Shown here piece by piece: positions 46,501 through 56,800 of a stretch of DNA of 64,000 nt. The translations under genes were made by a program, and so were the position numbers. The notes beneath the pieces were generated by a model. The model had not been told where the DNA came from, searched no databases, and saw nothing but the letters and a program-made list of their open reading frames with translations. The stretch is taken from the NCBI RefSeq assembly GCF_000003815.2, contig NC_049996.1, positions 15,229,637 to 15,293,636 on the forward strand, in the 5' to 3' direction. Every line of letters begins with the position of its first letter. Position 1 is the stretch's first letter. The stretch is from Branchiostoma floridae. Its lineage: Eukaryota; Chordata; Leptocardii; Amphioxiformes; Branchiostomatidae.

Positions 46501-49500
46501 TATGGGATGAGTATGGGCTTTTGCAATCATTGGTGCAATTCCCGACGTCTAAACATTGTCTTCCTCTTCCTTGTGTACCATGTAGGGGTGTCATATGTTA
46601 TTATGTACTTATATTTGCTATTCAAGTCCATCTTGATAAATCCTACTGTATAAGTATAAGATGATAAACTTGTGTATAGTCAACTACGTATATCAGAATA
46701 TTTGGGACATACAATCATAAAATGATTAAATTAGATCATCATGTCTTCAATTAGCTCTGAACAAAATGGACAAACCCTCTGGTCGATAGGAATTTTTGGA
46801 ATCTTCCGGTTTCTATCCTTAATTTGTCAATTCTGGGTTATGTATGCCAAAGCTCTTTATGGTTGAAAGGTAATTTTCTTGTTTGTAATGGTTGTTCAAG
46901 GTAGAATCAAAGGAAAGTTTGGAATTGTTTCAAATGGCACAATGCCAATATTGCAGTCGTTGCGGAAGCTGAGTGGTGACTGTTCTCTATGTGGTATGGC
47001 CTCGGGTCCAGCCATGTATGTCCAAACCGTGATATCGATAGTTGAGAAGATTTTTACGTAGACAATCCAACCATGTAATATATATGTCTATTTGGTCAAT
47101 TTCTGCTATTTTTCCGGCTACATGTGGAGCCTAGTAGAGGCTAGGAAAAGTATCCATTTTCTTCCAAAGATTTTGTGTGTTGTGGGTAAGATGGCTAAGG
47201 TACTGAGCTGGTAACAATGGCCATTACATTACATTACATTACATACATGTTATACATGTACTGACTCATAACATTAGGTGCGCATCGAGTGTACATCTGT
47301 ATCTGTACCTGTACCTGTACGCCTTTCGGCGTAACACACCAGCTCCTGTATCTGTACCTGTACAGCCGGTATAACAGCCCTTCAGCGTAACACACCAGCT
47401 TCTGTATCTGTATCTATATAGCCGGTATAACCGCCCTTCAGCGTAACACACCAGCCGCTGTATCTGTATCTATATAGCCAGTATAACCGCCCTTCAGCGT
47501 AACACACCAGCTTCTGTATCTGTACAGCCGGTATAACCGCTCTTCAGCGTAACACGCCAGCTTCTGTATCTGTATCTATATAGCCGGTATAACCGCCCTT
47601 CAGCGTAACACACCAGCCGCTGTATCTGTATCTATATAGCCAGTATAACCGCCCTTCAGCGTAACACACCAGCTTCTGTATCTGTACAGCCGGTATAACC
47701 GCCCTTCAGCGTAACACACCAGCTTCTGTATCTGTATCTATATAGCCAGTATAACCGCCCTTCAGCGTAACACACCAGCTTCTGTATCTGTACAGCCGGT
47801 ATAACCGCCCTTCAGCGTAACACACCAGCTCCTGTATCTGTACCTGTACAGCCGGTATAACCGCCCTTCAGCGTAACACACCAGCTTCTGTATCTGTATC
47901 TGTACAGCCGGTATAACCGCCCTTCAGCGTAACATACCAGCTCCTGTATCTGTACCTGTATAGCCGGTATAACCGCCCTTCAGCGTAACACACCAGCTTC
48001 TGTATCTGTATCTGTATAGCCAGTATAACTGACATTCGGCGTAACACACCAGCTTCTGTATCTGTATCTGTATAGCCAGTATAACTTCCCTTCAGCGTAA
48101 CACACCAGCTCCTGTATCTGTATCTGCCTCGAAGGCCCGCGGCGCGGCAGCAGCTGGTTACCGAACCTAACATTACACATACCCCTGTCACATCTTCCAC
48201 GATCTTCGGGTGTATGTCGTGATTGCTGGAAGGTCGGCCGATTTTGAGATCGACAGAGTGTCGCGCGGATTTTTCGCTAGAAAACCGTTCCTATCACATA
48301 TAAGCGAGGCTCGGGCGATCGCCTAAGAATAAATCTATGATAATGGTAACCAACTCTGCTAACGGTAAATCTTTACCCCCTCATACAGGGAACTCATCGG
48401 TTGCCGTGAGAAGCCCAGTTCATGAGGTGCCACTGCAGGTCATGGTGATCAGCTCTATCGTACTGGGCATCTACAGTATCGTGGGTACGCTCGGTAACGG
48501 CCTGGTCATCCTGGCTTTCTGCATGTACAGACAGGTACCACACGCTCGCTTCATTTCCTGGCAAGTCGATATAAAACCTGCTCTGAACGCTCAAGTCCTG
48601 CTCAGTGACACAGACGAAAGATAGTGGATGTCATCTGAAACGTCTGACCGTTTACGAAATCACATCCAGTTTATCGACCATTATCCTACGCAGAGACATC
48701 CAATGGCGCTAGCAAACCGACTCTTGTCTGTACTCTGCTATCTCAACCGTCACGATCAGTTCCTGTGGGCGTCGCCACAAACCAGCCGTCAGCCAATCAG
48801 AGAATAGGCCTTTCCGTTTTCAAAAGGGATCTCGCAAAGGCCGCGGATAAGCTCATTAATATCTATAGGCAGGGTGGTCAGGAACTGATCGTCACGGTTG
48901 AGGTAGCAGAGTACAGACAAGTGGCTGTTTGCTAGCGCCATTAGATGTCTCTGCATATAGGAGAATGGTCGGTGAAGGTTTAATAGACATCCAGGTAATA
49001 AGATATGCCAAAAAGCAGTTACTCCAGCAACTAGACATGATTTGGGAAACGGTCAGATGTTTCCGATAGCATCCACAATCTTTCTGAAGTGACACTGAGC
49101 AGGACTTGAGCATACAATGCAGGTTTAGACCCAAAATATGAATTGACATATAAAGGGGTTGAGGACAAATCTTAGATAGTCCAATAGGAAATAAAAACAT
49201 ATCACAAGAAAAAGTCAAGGCATCTTCTGGCACCCATACAAGAATACCAACAATCATGATCCAGGAACACTATCTTGAGTTATTCTCGTCCAAAGTTTGA
49301 AACTAAATCGGCCCCTGCAGTTCCGAGAAAAAAACATCTTCCTATTCTGTCAACGTTCGTGTGCATTCATCACCATGTCCAATGTGGCATTTTGATTGAT
49401 ATGTCACACATCTTTGTATTGATTTGCACTCTGTGTATAACAGTAATCGTCTTCGATGTTCTGTGCATAATTTTTTTTTTCGAACATAAAAACAAAAGAA

Positions 49501-50424
49501 AAGTGCCGGAGGAGGGGAGAAGCCTGCAAAGCCCTCCTTCACTTAACTCAAATACAAGTGTAGCAAAATAAGGTAATCAACTGAAGATTCTGCCTTCCGC
49601 AGGTCCGGACCTCTGCCCACACCTTCATCGTGAGCATCAGCGTGAGCGACCTCCTCATCACCGGTCTGCAGTACCCGACAGGCATTGCCTCCATGATCAT
49701 CGGAGCCCCGTCTCTCGGAGAAGCCATGTGCCCCATCCTCGGCGCCGCACTCTTCTTCAGCATCTACGTATCGCTCTTTTCTGTGTTGTTGATCGCCTTC
49801 AATAGATACACGCACATTACCACATCTCCGAACACGTATCAGAAGCTGTTTGGTCCCTCCAAGTCGTTGCTATGGGTGCTGTTGGCCTGGGTTATTAGTG
49901 GGTTGCTGGTAGCGCCTGGGTTTCTGGGTTATGGCGAATTCGGGTGGGGGGCCAAACACCGAAAGTGTGGCATGACGGACGATAACCCCTACAACGCATA
50001 CTACGAGTCCAACATCTACGCAGTGTCTTACCTGATCGTCTTCTGTCTCGTTGCCGGGATCTACCTGAGGATCTACTTCTTCGTGAAGAACTCTGTGATG
50101 GTGATGGCGGAAGCAAACCTGAACCTCGCGAACCCCGAGCAATATGTCTCGAGCCGGGTGGTCAAACAGACAAAACACATGTTCATCATCTTCTCCGTCT
50201 TCACGGTCACTTCCGCCCCGTTTGTCCTGCTGCATAGCATAGACAGCCACCGGGCCTTCCTGCCCAGCGAAGTGTCGTTCCTGCTGATCGGCGTGTACTG
50301 CCTGACCCACGTGCTGAACCCGTTCATGTACGCCTGGAAGATCCCAGTGTTCAGGCGAGCTTTCAAGGCCATTATCAGGTGCAAGCGGCAGCTGCCGTTC
50401 CAGCCAGGAGCTGGGGTCAACTAA
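40570..50424 (+). CDS. Receptor 2: signal-peptide-bearing rhodopsin-family GPCR
   Basis: Exons: 40570-40627 (signal peptide MDRFLVCLFPVLLFWSTPI), 44006-44122 and 45488-45571 (ectodomain), 48389-48534 (TM1), 49603-50424 (TM2 to stop). The first four donors after the signal exon are phase 1 until TM1, then phase 0; total 408 residues with no stop. Ectodomain: acidic/polar stalk with NQT, then a CCDQGLDHFN segment with NFT, then NSS at the TM1 side (three possible N-glycosylation sites). TM1 GNGLVI; TM3 cysteine in AMCPILG; NRY instead of DRY, as in melatonin receptors; loop 2 HRKCG cysteine; TM6 without CWxP; TM7 NPFMYAWK. Paralogue of receptor 1 (shared LQYPT, FFSIYVS, YRKLFGP-like and VAPGFLGYG runs). 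Ligand unknown. The 7TM exons are certain; upstream exons rest on phase, splice sites and the parallel with receptor 1. Confidence 0.85.
40670..40849. repeat. Palindromic repeat, 'ATACAGTAGAAGCC' family
   Basis: Ends ATACAGTAGAAGCC and GGCTTCTACTGTAT; interior ATTGCACGAAATTTACTGGC. Begins 43 bases after the receptor 2 first-exon donor. A decayed copy is at about 23945-24097. Confidence 0.7.
41815..42215. repeat. Tandem duplication, about 190-bp unit
   Basis: GCCATCTGAGATGGCATAAC and GATCAAGAAGGAGGTTTCTA each occur twice about 185 bases apart, with GAGACGTCTCCCA at the unit end. The minus strand stays open across both units. In receptor 2 intron 1. Confidence 0.8.
42828..43240 (-). mobile_element. 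LINE 3' fragment
   Basis: Minus-strand frame 43234-42986 with EDEFHFIMGCSRYARLRDEL; 3' end on plus reads AACTTTATTGCACGACAATT. Same family as 28643-29062. Confidence 0.75.
43590..43830 (+). mobile_element. LINE-like C-terminal fragment
   Basis: VTLRDRLKFKTTVNNFYV after a frame-broken WNSLP-like segment, a pattern common near the end of non-LTR reverse transcriptases. Frameshifted. Confidence 0.5.
44155..44312. mobile_element. MITE, 'TAATCTCCAAGCAGATCC' family
   Basis: Begins TAATCTCCAAGCAGATCC 32 bases after the donor of receptor 2 exon 2 and ends CTGGCTGGAGATTA. Flanking duplication not intact. Confidence 0.8.
45006..45204. mobile_element. CG-rich MITE, 'TACTGTAAATGCA' family
   Basis: Ends TACTTTGTAAATGCAG and TGCATTTACAGTA, with CGCGAACTTAAAACCGCCG inside. 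In receptor 2 intron. Confidence 0.8.
46700..47060 (-). mobile_element. Decayed LINE fragment
   Basis: Minus strand gives pieces such as DRNRKIPKIPIDQRVCPFCS, a zinc-like tail seen after LINE reverse-transcriptase domains, broken by stops. Confidence 0.45.
47288..48127. repeat. Minisatellite, about 15 units of 50-57 bases
   Basis: Unit built of CTTCAGCGTAACACACCAGC, CTGTATCTGTATCTATATAG (length-variable) and CCGGTATAACCGCC. Variation is mainly in the number of TATCTG hexamers. Ends about 260 bases before the receptor 2 TM1 exon. Confidence 0.95.
48589..49111. mobile_element. Foldback element with about 180-bp inverted arms in receptor 2 intron
   Basis: Starts GCTCAAGTCCTGCTCAGTG and ends with its exact reverse complement. 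Inner pairs include AGTTCCTG/CAGGAACT, TCTGTACTCTGCTA/TAGCAGAGTACAGA and CTGACCGTTT/AAACGGTCAG. Non-coding; can form a long hairpin in the transcript. Related arms at 21390, 25700 and 32380. Confidence 0.85.
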
Positions 50425-50553
50425 GTCCATTTTCAAACTTTAAAAAAAATCAACAATTTGGTTCAGAATTTTTCCAAACGATTTATTTCTTGAATGTAAA
50501 TACTCCATTAGACTTACTCCAAGACAGCCCCCTCTCAAAACCAACTCCAACAG

Positions 50554-50722
50554 TTATCTCCAAGCAGATCCTACGATGCATATGGTATAAGATAGTACTA
50601 AACTGGCCAAGGAGTGTAGTCAACCAAAAGGTGTAAATTTGCCATGTAGGTAGCCAAACATGCTCCTAGGCCGGCTTCACTCCTCTGCCAGCTTTTGATA
50701 CTATCTTATGCTACCGTAGATT
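50554..50722. mobile_element. MITE, 'TAATCTCCAAGCAGATCC' family, right end clipped
   Basis: Left end TTATCTCCAAGCAGATCC; the right arm stops at CTTATGCTACCGTAGATTA, missing the terminal bases. Confidence 0.7.
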
Positions 50723-50735
50723 ACTCCAACAGTAG

Positions 50736-50823
50736 CCTGACTAAAATCGCGCTCCTAGCGGCCGGCCCTTCAGTTGAGGGGGTCATTAACCCCAGCCAGC
50801 GAGAGATTGTGTAAACACAGACT
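50736..50823. mobile_element. Short dispersed repeat (reversed copy of the 4340-4428 family)
   Basis: AGCCTGACTAAAATCGCGCT to GTGTAAACACAGACTA. Confidence 0.55.
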
Positions 50824-50968
50824 ACCTCCAATGGGTGGCTAAAGAAATCTGTGGCGAAATCGTTTCGCCCGAGTTGCTACAATGAAGTTTAAAAAAAAAA
50901 ATCAGTGTCCTCGAACAAAAAATAGTAACAGCAGAAATCCAACCTGCGAAACCGATATACGAATCATC

Positions 50969-51192
50969 TAATCTCCAAGCAGATCTTGCAGTGGCAAATG
51001 GGACAGAGTGTAGCCGGCCTAGGTGCATGTGGGGTTGTTTAGGCCNNNNNNNNNNNNNNNNNNNNNNNNNNNNNNNNNNNNNNNNNNNNNNNNNNNNNNN
51101 NNNNNNNNNNNNNNNNNNNNNNNNNNNNNNNNNNNNNNNNNNNNNGGCTACACTCTTTCCCAGTTGCCATAGCAAGATCTGCTTGGAGATTA
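50969..51192. mobile_element. MITE with 9-bp TSD, containing an assembly gap
   Basis: Ends TAATCTCCAAGCAGATCT and AGATCTGCTTGGAGATTA. Perfect CGAATCATC repeats at 50960-50968 and 51193-51201. The centre (51046-51145) is 100 N, exactly where the palindrome would fold. Confidence 0.85.
51046..51145. other. Assembly gap (100 N)
   Basis: A run of N of round size, so the true length is unknown. Confidence 1.
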
Positions 51193-51340
51193 CGAATCAT
51201 CGACAACGCGTACGGCGCACTCGAAGTGCGTTCGAAATATTCCAAGAAAGCCCGTGTGTGATAACAGTAAACCCCCGTGTGATAACCCAAGTTATCACCC
51301 GGTCTAAAACACCCATATCGAACGTCATCACGGCCCAGGT

Positions 51341-51496
51341 TAGCCTGGGTACCATCCGGATAGTAGTTCGCTCTTATGTTCGCTTCTGAAGAGAAGTGAC
51401 TGTAATAGTGTATAATGAATGTCAGAGCTAGAAGCGACTGTATATAGTATATAATGAACGCCGGAGCGATCTGCTTTCCGGATGGTACCCAGGCTA
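51341..51496. mobile_element. Palindromic MITE with 9-bp TSD
   Basis: Ends TAGCCTGGGTACCATCCGGA and TCCGGATGGTACCCAGGCTA, perfectly inverted. GGCCCAGGT repeats at 51332-51340 and 51497-51505. Same family as 1214-1318. Confidence 0.9.
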
Positions 51497-52138
51497 GGCC
51501 CAGGTACGATATGAATATAGAATACAACGCGGATATTCCGTATCACATGAGTTATATTTTGTATTGTACATGTACCACAGTGACTGTACATACTGATGTA
51601 CAGAATGTTTATGCAATGTTGCTTTATAGACATGTTGCAGATTTTGCACTGGTATATACTGAATCATATTGTGGTACAAACTTAGTCTTTCCCCTTGATA
51701 AGTCTTGTACATTGTGAATGCCTTACGTGTGCCTTGTACTACTTGTATTTTATACCGTACTGTACATTGCCCAAACGCCAGGGCTAGCCCTTTGTAACTT
51801 TGCAACAGCCTTCACCTAGCTGGGTAGCCCTGGGTGTATATTTTTATACAACCTGATACATAGAATAAAAGACATTTATATTCATAGAAATTTATATAAT
51901 GTCCTTGATAGATTCAAAACACGCCATGGAAAGAAAAGGGAAACCGACAAAGCTTCGATTTCAAAGACCGTACGTTGTATACTGAAGACCCGGGGCAGTA
52001 TGGGTGTGCGGTTGTAAATGCATTTTGTGTATGTTCAACGGATTTATGGTGAAACGATCGAAGGCCATAAAATATTTTTAAAATGTATTTTGTCGTGAAA
52101 TTGACCCATGTGGCTTCTACCAGACATACAACATTCTT

Positions 52139-52280
52139 GTGGAACTCGCTGTCCTCTTCGAACAAAATGCTCGTAATGCAGAAGACAGAAAAAGGGCAAA
52201 ATATGAAGATTTGAAAAACGAAATCCAAATCTACAGCAGTTACAAAGCCCCTATTGTCACGATTGCAGTCGGTAGTAGGT
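52139..52280 (+). mobile_element. Possible retroelement fragment
   Basis: NAEDRKRAKYEDLKNEIQ followed by VTIAVGSR resembles a segment seen downstream of some non-LTR reverse-transcriptase domains. By eye only. Confidence 0.35.
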
Positions 52281-53403
52281 GTGGGTACGTAGTGAGAACG
52301 CCTTGGTTCAAAATCACTGCGTGTTGTTAGCCATAAAGATAGGGAAGTACTGCACCTGGAAAGCAGGCAGGGTAAATGTGCAATGTGTACAATCTATTAT
52401 TGTGCAAGAAATACAGTTGGCTGGGAAAAACTTACGACTATTCTCAAGGTATAATAGTGCAATAGACAATCAGCGCAATATGACAGCGTATTATTATTAA
52501 TGTCTATATGTTTTAAGAATTTTAAGCAGTATCGTTGTCCGACGCACGCGTTTAGGTATACCATTTACCTTGCGCCCCCTGCGTAAGAATTTGTAATGAC
52601 TCATTTTGTGCTTGTTTGGTGTAAACGTGATAAAGATGATCTTAACTCTCCCTTCCATTTTTCATGAAGGTCAGAGGTCAATCTTCCAAGGTGCTTTTAG
52701 CGTACATGTAATGATTAGTGGAAACATCTAGTTTGTATTCAACACAAGGTACACAAGGTAAAATGTATATCTAAACTATGTTTCAGTCATTTTTCTATGT
52801 GCAATATTCTTTAGTAATCAATATATTTGTTTTATTAAGTCTAACTATAGAACAATAGATTTTAATTCCATCTGTATCAATGAATATGTAACAAAACGTG
52901 CAATTCAACCAACTAGTGCAATAAACCATTTATTCAGTCATGATGAAATTCCTCCTACTTACTTAGTTTTTCCATATGTAGACACTAGAGGTTGGCGTCG
53001 GTACAGACAATTCAGGTCCAGGTTCGGTTCAGGTCCAGAGGACCAGATTACTCATAGCCGACGTAGGTCCAGTCAGATTCTAACCCTGATGATGGTGTCT
53101 GACAGACATCGAAACGTTGGATGTGAGTACGTCTCTGCTTGTGTTTAAAAGAGCTTTACTATATGAGTAATGACCAACCTGATGAAATTATTTGTGGATC
53201 TGAATGTACTCGAACTCAAACCACTAGTTGCTAGTCGCCAAGCAGATGTATCAGCTGGATCAAAAAAAGAAAAGAATTTTGCCAAACAGGGACAAATAAG
53301 TTGCCATGGGATTTCAGTCAGTCTTTTGCAGTCTATCCGGCTATCTGCCAGCCCTCCAGTTCACCCCAAGGCCAATCATTCCAACTAGGCTTTTATTCCT
53401 AAC

Positions 53404-53812
53404 GTGGCCAATGCCCCTTATTACTGTTCACTCATGATCTATGTTCAGAAAGAGAGAGAACGGTGTACACAACTTGATGGGAACTACACCCGCCTGCTTC
53501 GCGCTGGCCTTGATGTTTCATGGAGGAGCCACATCTCCAACGAAAAACTTTATGGTCGCCGGTCCCCTGCCGCAAATATTCGCGGTTGTCCGCGGCCGAA
53601 GATTGCGTGGTGCGCCATGAGAAAATGGTAGGAGAGGACTTGCCAAGTTTGGGAACCAAACGAGCCTTGCAGGCGTGGCCACTCTTTCCTCACACTCAGG
53701 AAAATACTGCTGGAGGATACAGGTCAGTTTGCAGGCCAACGAGCTCCGTTCAATCATGCTGGATAGGAACATGTGGAGACACTGGTGTCACCTTTCCAAG
53801 GATGATATGAAC
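53404..53812 (+). mobile_element. LINE C-terminal fragment, 'LDGNYTRLLR' family
   Basis: Reads LDGNYTRLLRAGLDVSWRSH, then frameshifts through a RLAGHCVRHEKM-like part and ends ELRSIMLDRNMWRHW and a stop at 53812. Lies tail-to-tail with the Kelch gene, whose stop is only about 50 bases away, so it probably forms part of that gene's 3' UTR in antisense. Confidence 0.8.
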
Positions 53813-53860
53813 TGAACTGTTCGCCCAGGCAGGAGTCTGGTAGAGACTATTTCGTCTCAG

Positions 53861-56800
53861 TTACTCCTCGCCCGGGACAGATATGGCTGCATATCCCTTC
53901 GTATTCCGACAGGGGGCGTCCTGTGGAAGTGTGAGTACACAACAGGAGACTCCCATACTGTCGTTCGGTAGGCAGGGGCCCTTGGACCACCGGCCCGTCA
54001 GATAGCTGTAGATCTGGACCTGAAATCAGAGACAAACTTCAATGCAAAGTGTGAACAAATACATAATTCGGATTTATCAGAAACAAGGTGCTGCTGAAAT
54101 TAAAAATGATTTTCATAGGGAGTGCATGCGTAAGATATTAAGAATATTTGACAGGTCAGTCTCAGTACACATGTACTATACTGACGGCTGCGCCCCTGAG
54201 ACGTCGCCAAAAATATAGGTTTCTAGAAACATCGTATTTGCGCAAACTATCAATATCAATAGAAGAAGTTTATTTGCAGATTCAAATATTGACATGTTCT
54301 ATCAATAAAAAATATAGTCTGTGTTTCTAGGTACAATATCAATGCAGTTGTGTGAAATATCGAAATCAATCAATCAATCAATAAATAAGGCATTCGCTGA
54401 CATGCCATCAATATTTTATCTCCAAACGAAATTGTACCTTGTCAATAGAGCTACATCGGGTCTTACACCACGACGACCCGCCCACAAGGTAGATTTTCGT
54501 TCCAAGAACTGCCACACCTGCGCCCCCTTGCGGCCGTATCATGGACTCCACCTCCGTCCACGTCTCCACCTTCAGGTCGTAAAATTCCACGGACAGAGCG
54601 TTGCTGTGTACAGGGCAAAGAACACTATATACTGTAAATGCAGAAATGTTCGCGGTGGTTTTTTGTTCGCGTTTTTCGCGGTGGCCACTTCACCGCGAAC
54701 TTGAAACCACCGCAAAAATTTTGTCCATTATACTAGTAGTATGAGACTGCAGTCTATGGCGCCACTGCAGACTTAAAACCACCGCTACCGCGAAAGTAAA
54801 TCCCCGCGAACTTAAATGCATTTACAGTAATAAAATAGCCATTCATGTCCTTATACATGGGAGTTATGGTGAACAGAAGCTTCAAGAGTCACCTACCTGA
54901 AATCTAGTCCAAGAAAAGATAACATTGATAGGATAGTCCAGGCTCTAAAGTGCTTATATAAATTGACATCGCAAGTCAGAAGAGTCCTTACAGCATGCCG
55001 GCACAATACGTCCCAAGTAGCATCTCAACAAATATTGGTGACCTTTGAGCCTCTGCAGTATAGGTGACTCCATCCAAACAGCCTTCATCCAGAGCGTTAC
55101 GGAAACCCCAAACATGCCTAAAAGTCTGGTTTTCAACGTAACGAAAAGCCAACAATCTAACAAAAAAATGCCAACATTTGTAAATAATAAGACTGTTCAC
55201 TTTGTTTTTGGAAAAGACTAAAATGGAAAAGACTAAAATGGGCCCTCTGCGCCTGTGATAGAGCAGTACAAACCTTTGCCCTGCAGCCGACAGTACTGTC
55301 TCCACTCCGCCTGCCACAAAGATCTTCTCCCCGATCGTGCACATCTGATGCAGCGCACGCGACGTCCGCATGGGAGTGCAGGAAATCCATCGATTGCGAC
55401 CGGGACTTTGGCGGGGGCTGTACGACCACATGGTCGGCTTGGTGCGGGCATCCCTCCCGAAGCCGCCCGTGAGGTACAGCCGGTCGTTGAGGCTGACCGC
55501 GGCGTGCCCGTGACGGGGTTCCCGTAGCGGAGTGACGTACTCCCAGCGGTTTTTCTCCGGAGTGAAACACTCCACCGTGAACAGGGGGCCGATGTTGTTC
55601 TTCCCACCAGCGGCGTACAGTTGGGTTCCGATAGCAACAAGGCTGAAGTCGGCCCTGCAAACATTTAAGAAAATCTGAATTAAAAAAAAAAACAATAACT
55701 TAAAAATAATCAGCGAATTCCCTGGGACGTAATACCGTTTTGATCATTGTGCTTTTGGTATAAAATTAACTTCGTTCGGTAACTTGTTGAGATCCGCTCT
55801 TCGATATAATCTTGAAGGCTGGAGTCATTTCTTTCGAGCGCGTGCGCAATCAAAGCCTACGCCATATTGGTGTCACGATTTGCGTTTCAGCCAAAAAAAA
55901 TGGCCTAAACAGCCTATAGCATATTTTTTCTTGAATCTCCTTGCGTTTAAGTTTCAAAACTGAATTTCTTTTCCTGGTTGGTTGTAGAAAATGGTTCAAA
56001 ATAAGAGTTTGCAATGAAACGCAAATGTGCTTTGTTCGGGAAATGCAAACGAACACCAAGATGGCGAACAGTAATCGTTGCCATGACTACCCCGTGATTG
56101 ACATGACTACAGCCCTACCGTGACGTGTTCATTCTGGAGACGGGCAGCCACTCGTCCTGTCTCGGGTCGTACCGCCAGGATCGCCATCCCACCGAACCCA
56201 CGTAAATAGGGGCCCTGGAAGATACCACAAAACCATGTGCAATATTTTAGTTGTATCAATTTCAGTATGTTCTGTTCTGTAATATTTTTGTCATTAGTGA
56301 ATTGCTTTTGATTACTTCTTGATCTGCATTAGTCTTACGTGTACATGTATTATAAGATGCAAAAATCCAAGGTATAACAGCCGAGCACATATTGGAATCG
56401 TGAGGTGTCCTACCGATAGGGATCGCCAGGTGTCTCTCTTTCTCCGCCGACAAGGTACACAAAATTGTTCAGAACGGCTGCGCTTTGATGCGTGAGCGTT
56501 TCCGGCATCCTAAGATACAAGATAGTTTGAGAAGGGTGCTATCGGCATTTTTCTACAGCAAAAGCACGAAAAGTCCTGAATATGGCACATGAAGAGAGCT
56601 CTAGAGGAGGTGGAAAGTCATACGTGGATTTAAGAAAGAGGGTCAGAGAGATAGAGGGTCAAAGGCAGAGGGAGAGAGAGAGAGAAAAGAGGATGGAGGG
56701 AGAGAAGGAGGGAGAAAGAGAGAGTCAGAGAGAGAGAGAGAGAGAAAAAGAGAGAGAGAGAAGAATAAGAGAATATACAAACCTTGTTAACAGTTGCCAG

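Larger units (their letters stand above)
50425..53860. other. Intergenic region between receptor 2 and the Kelch gene
   Basis: Several MITEs (50554, 50736, 50969, 51341), an assembly gap, and LINE remnants (52139, 53404). No host exon supported between 51500 and 53860. Confidence 0.5.

Noticed and set aside
47288-48127. CRISPR-like array
   Set aside because: Units are contiguous variable minisatellite copies without distinct spacers, in an animal genome.
47266-48200. Tyr/Arg-repeat open frames
   Set aside because: Translation of the minisatellite.
48337-48388. ATG at 48337 as the start of receptor 2
   Set aside because: The frame is open, but CATACAG|GG at 48388 matches the receptor 1 acceptor position, and joining upstream exons gives a signal peptide. 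Kept only as a fallback.
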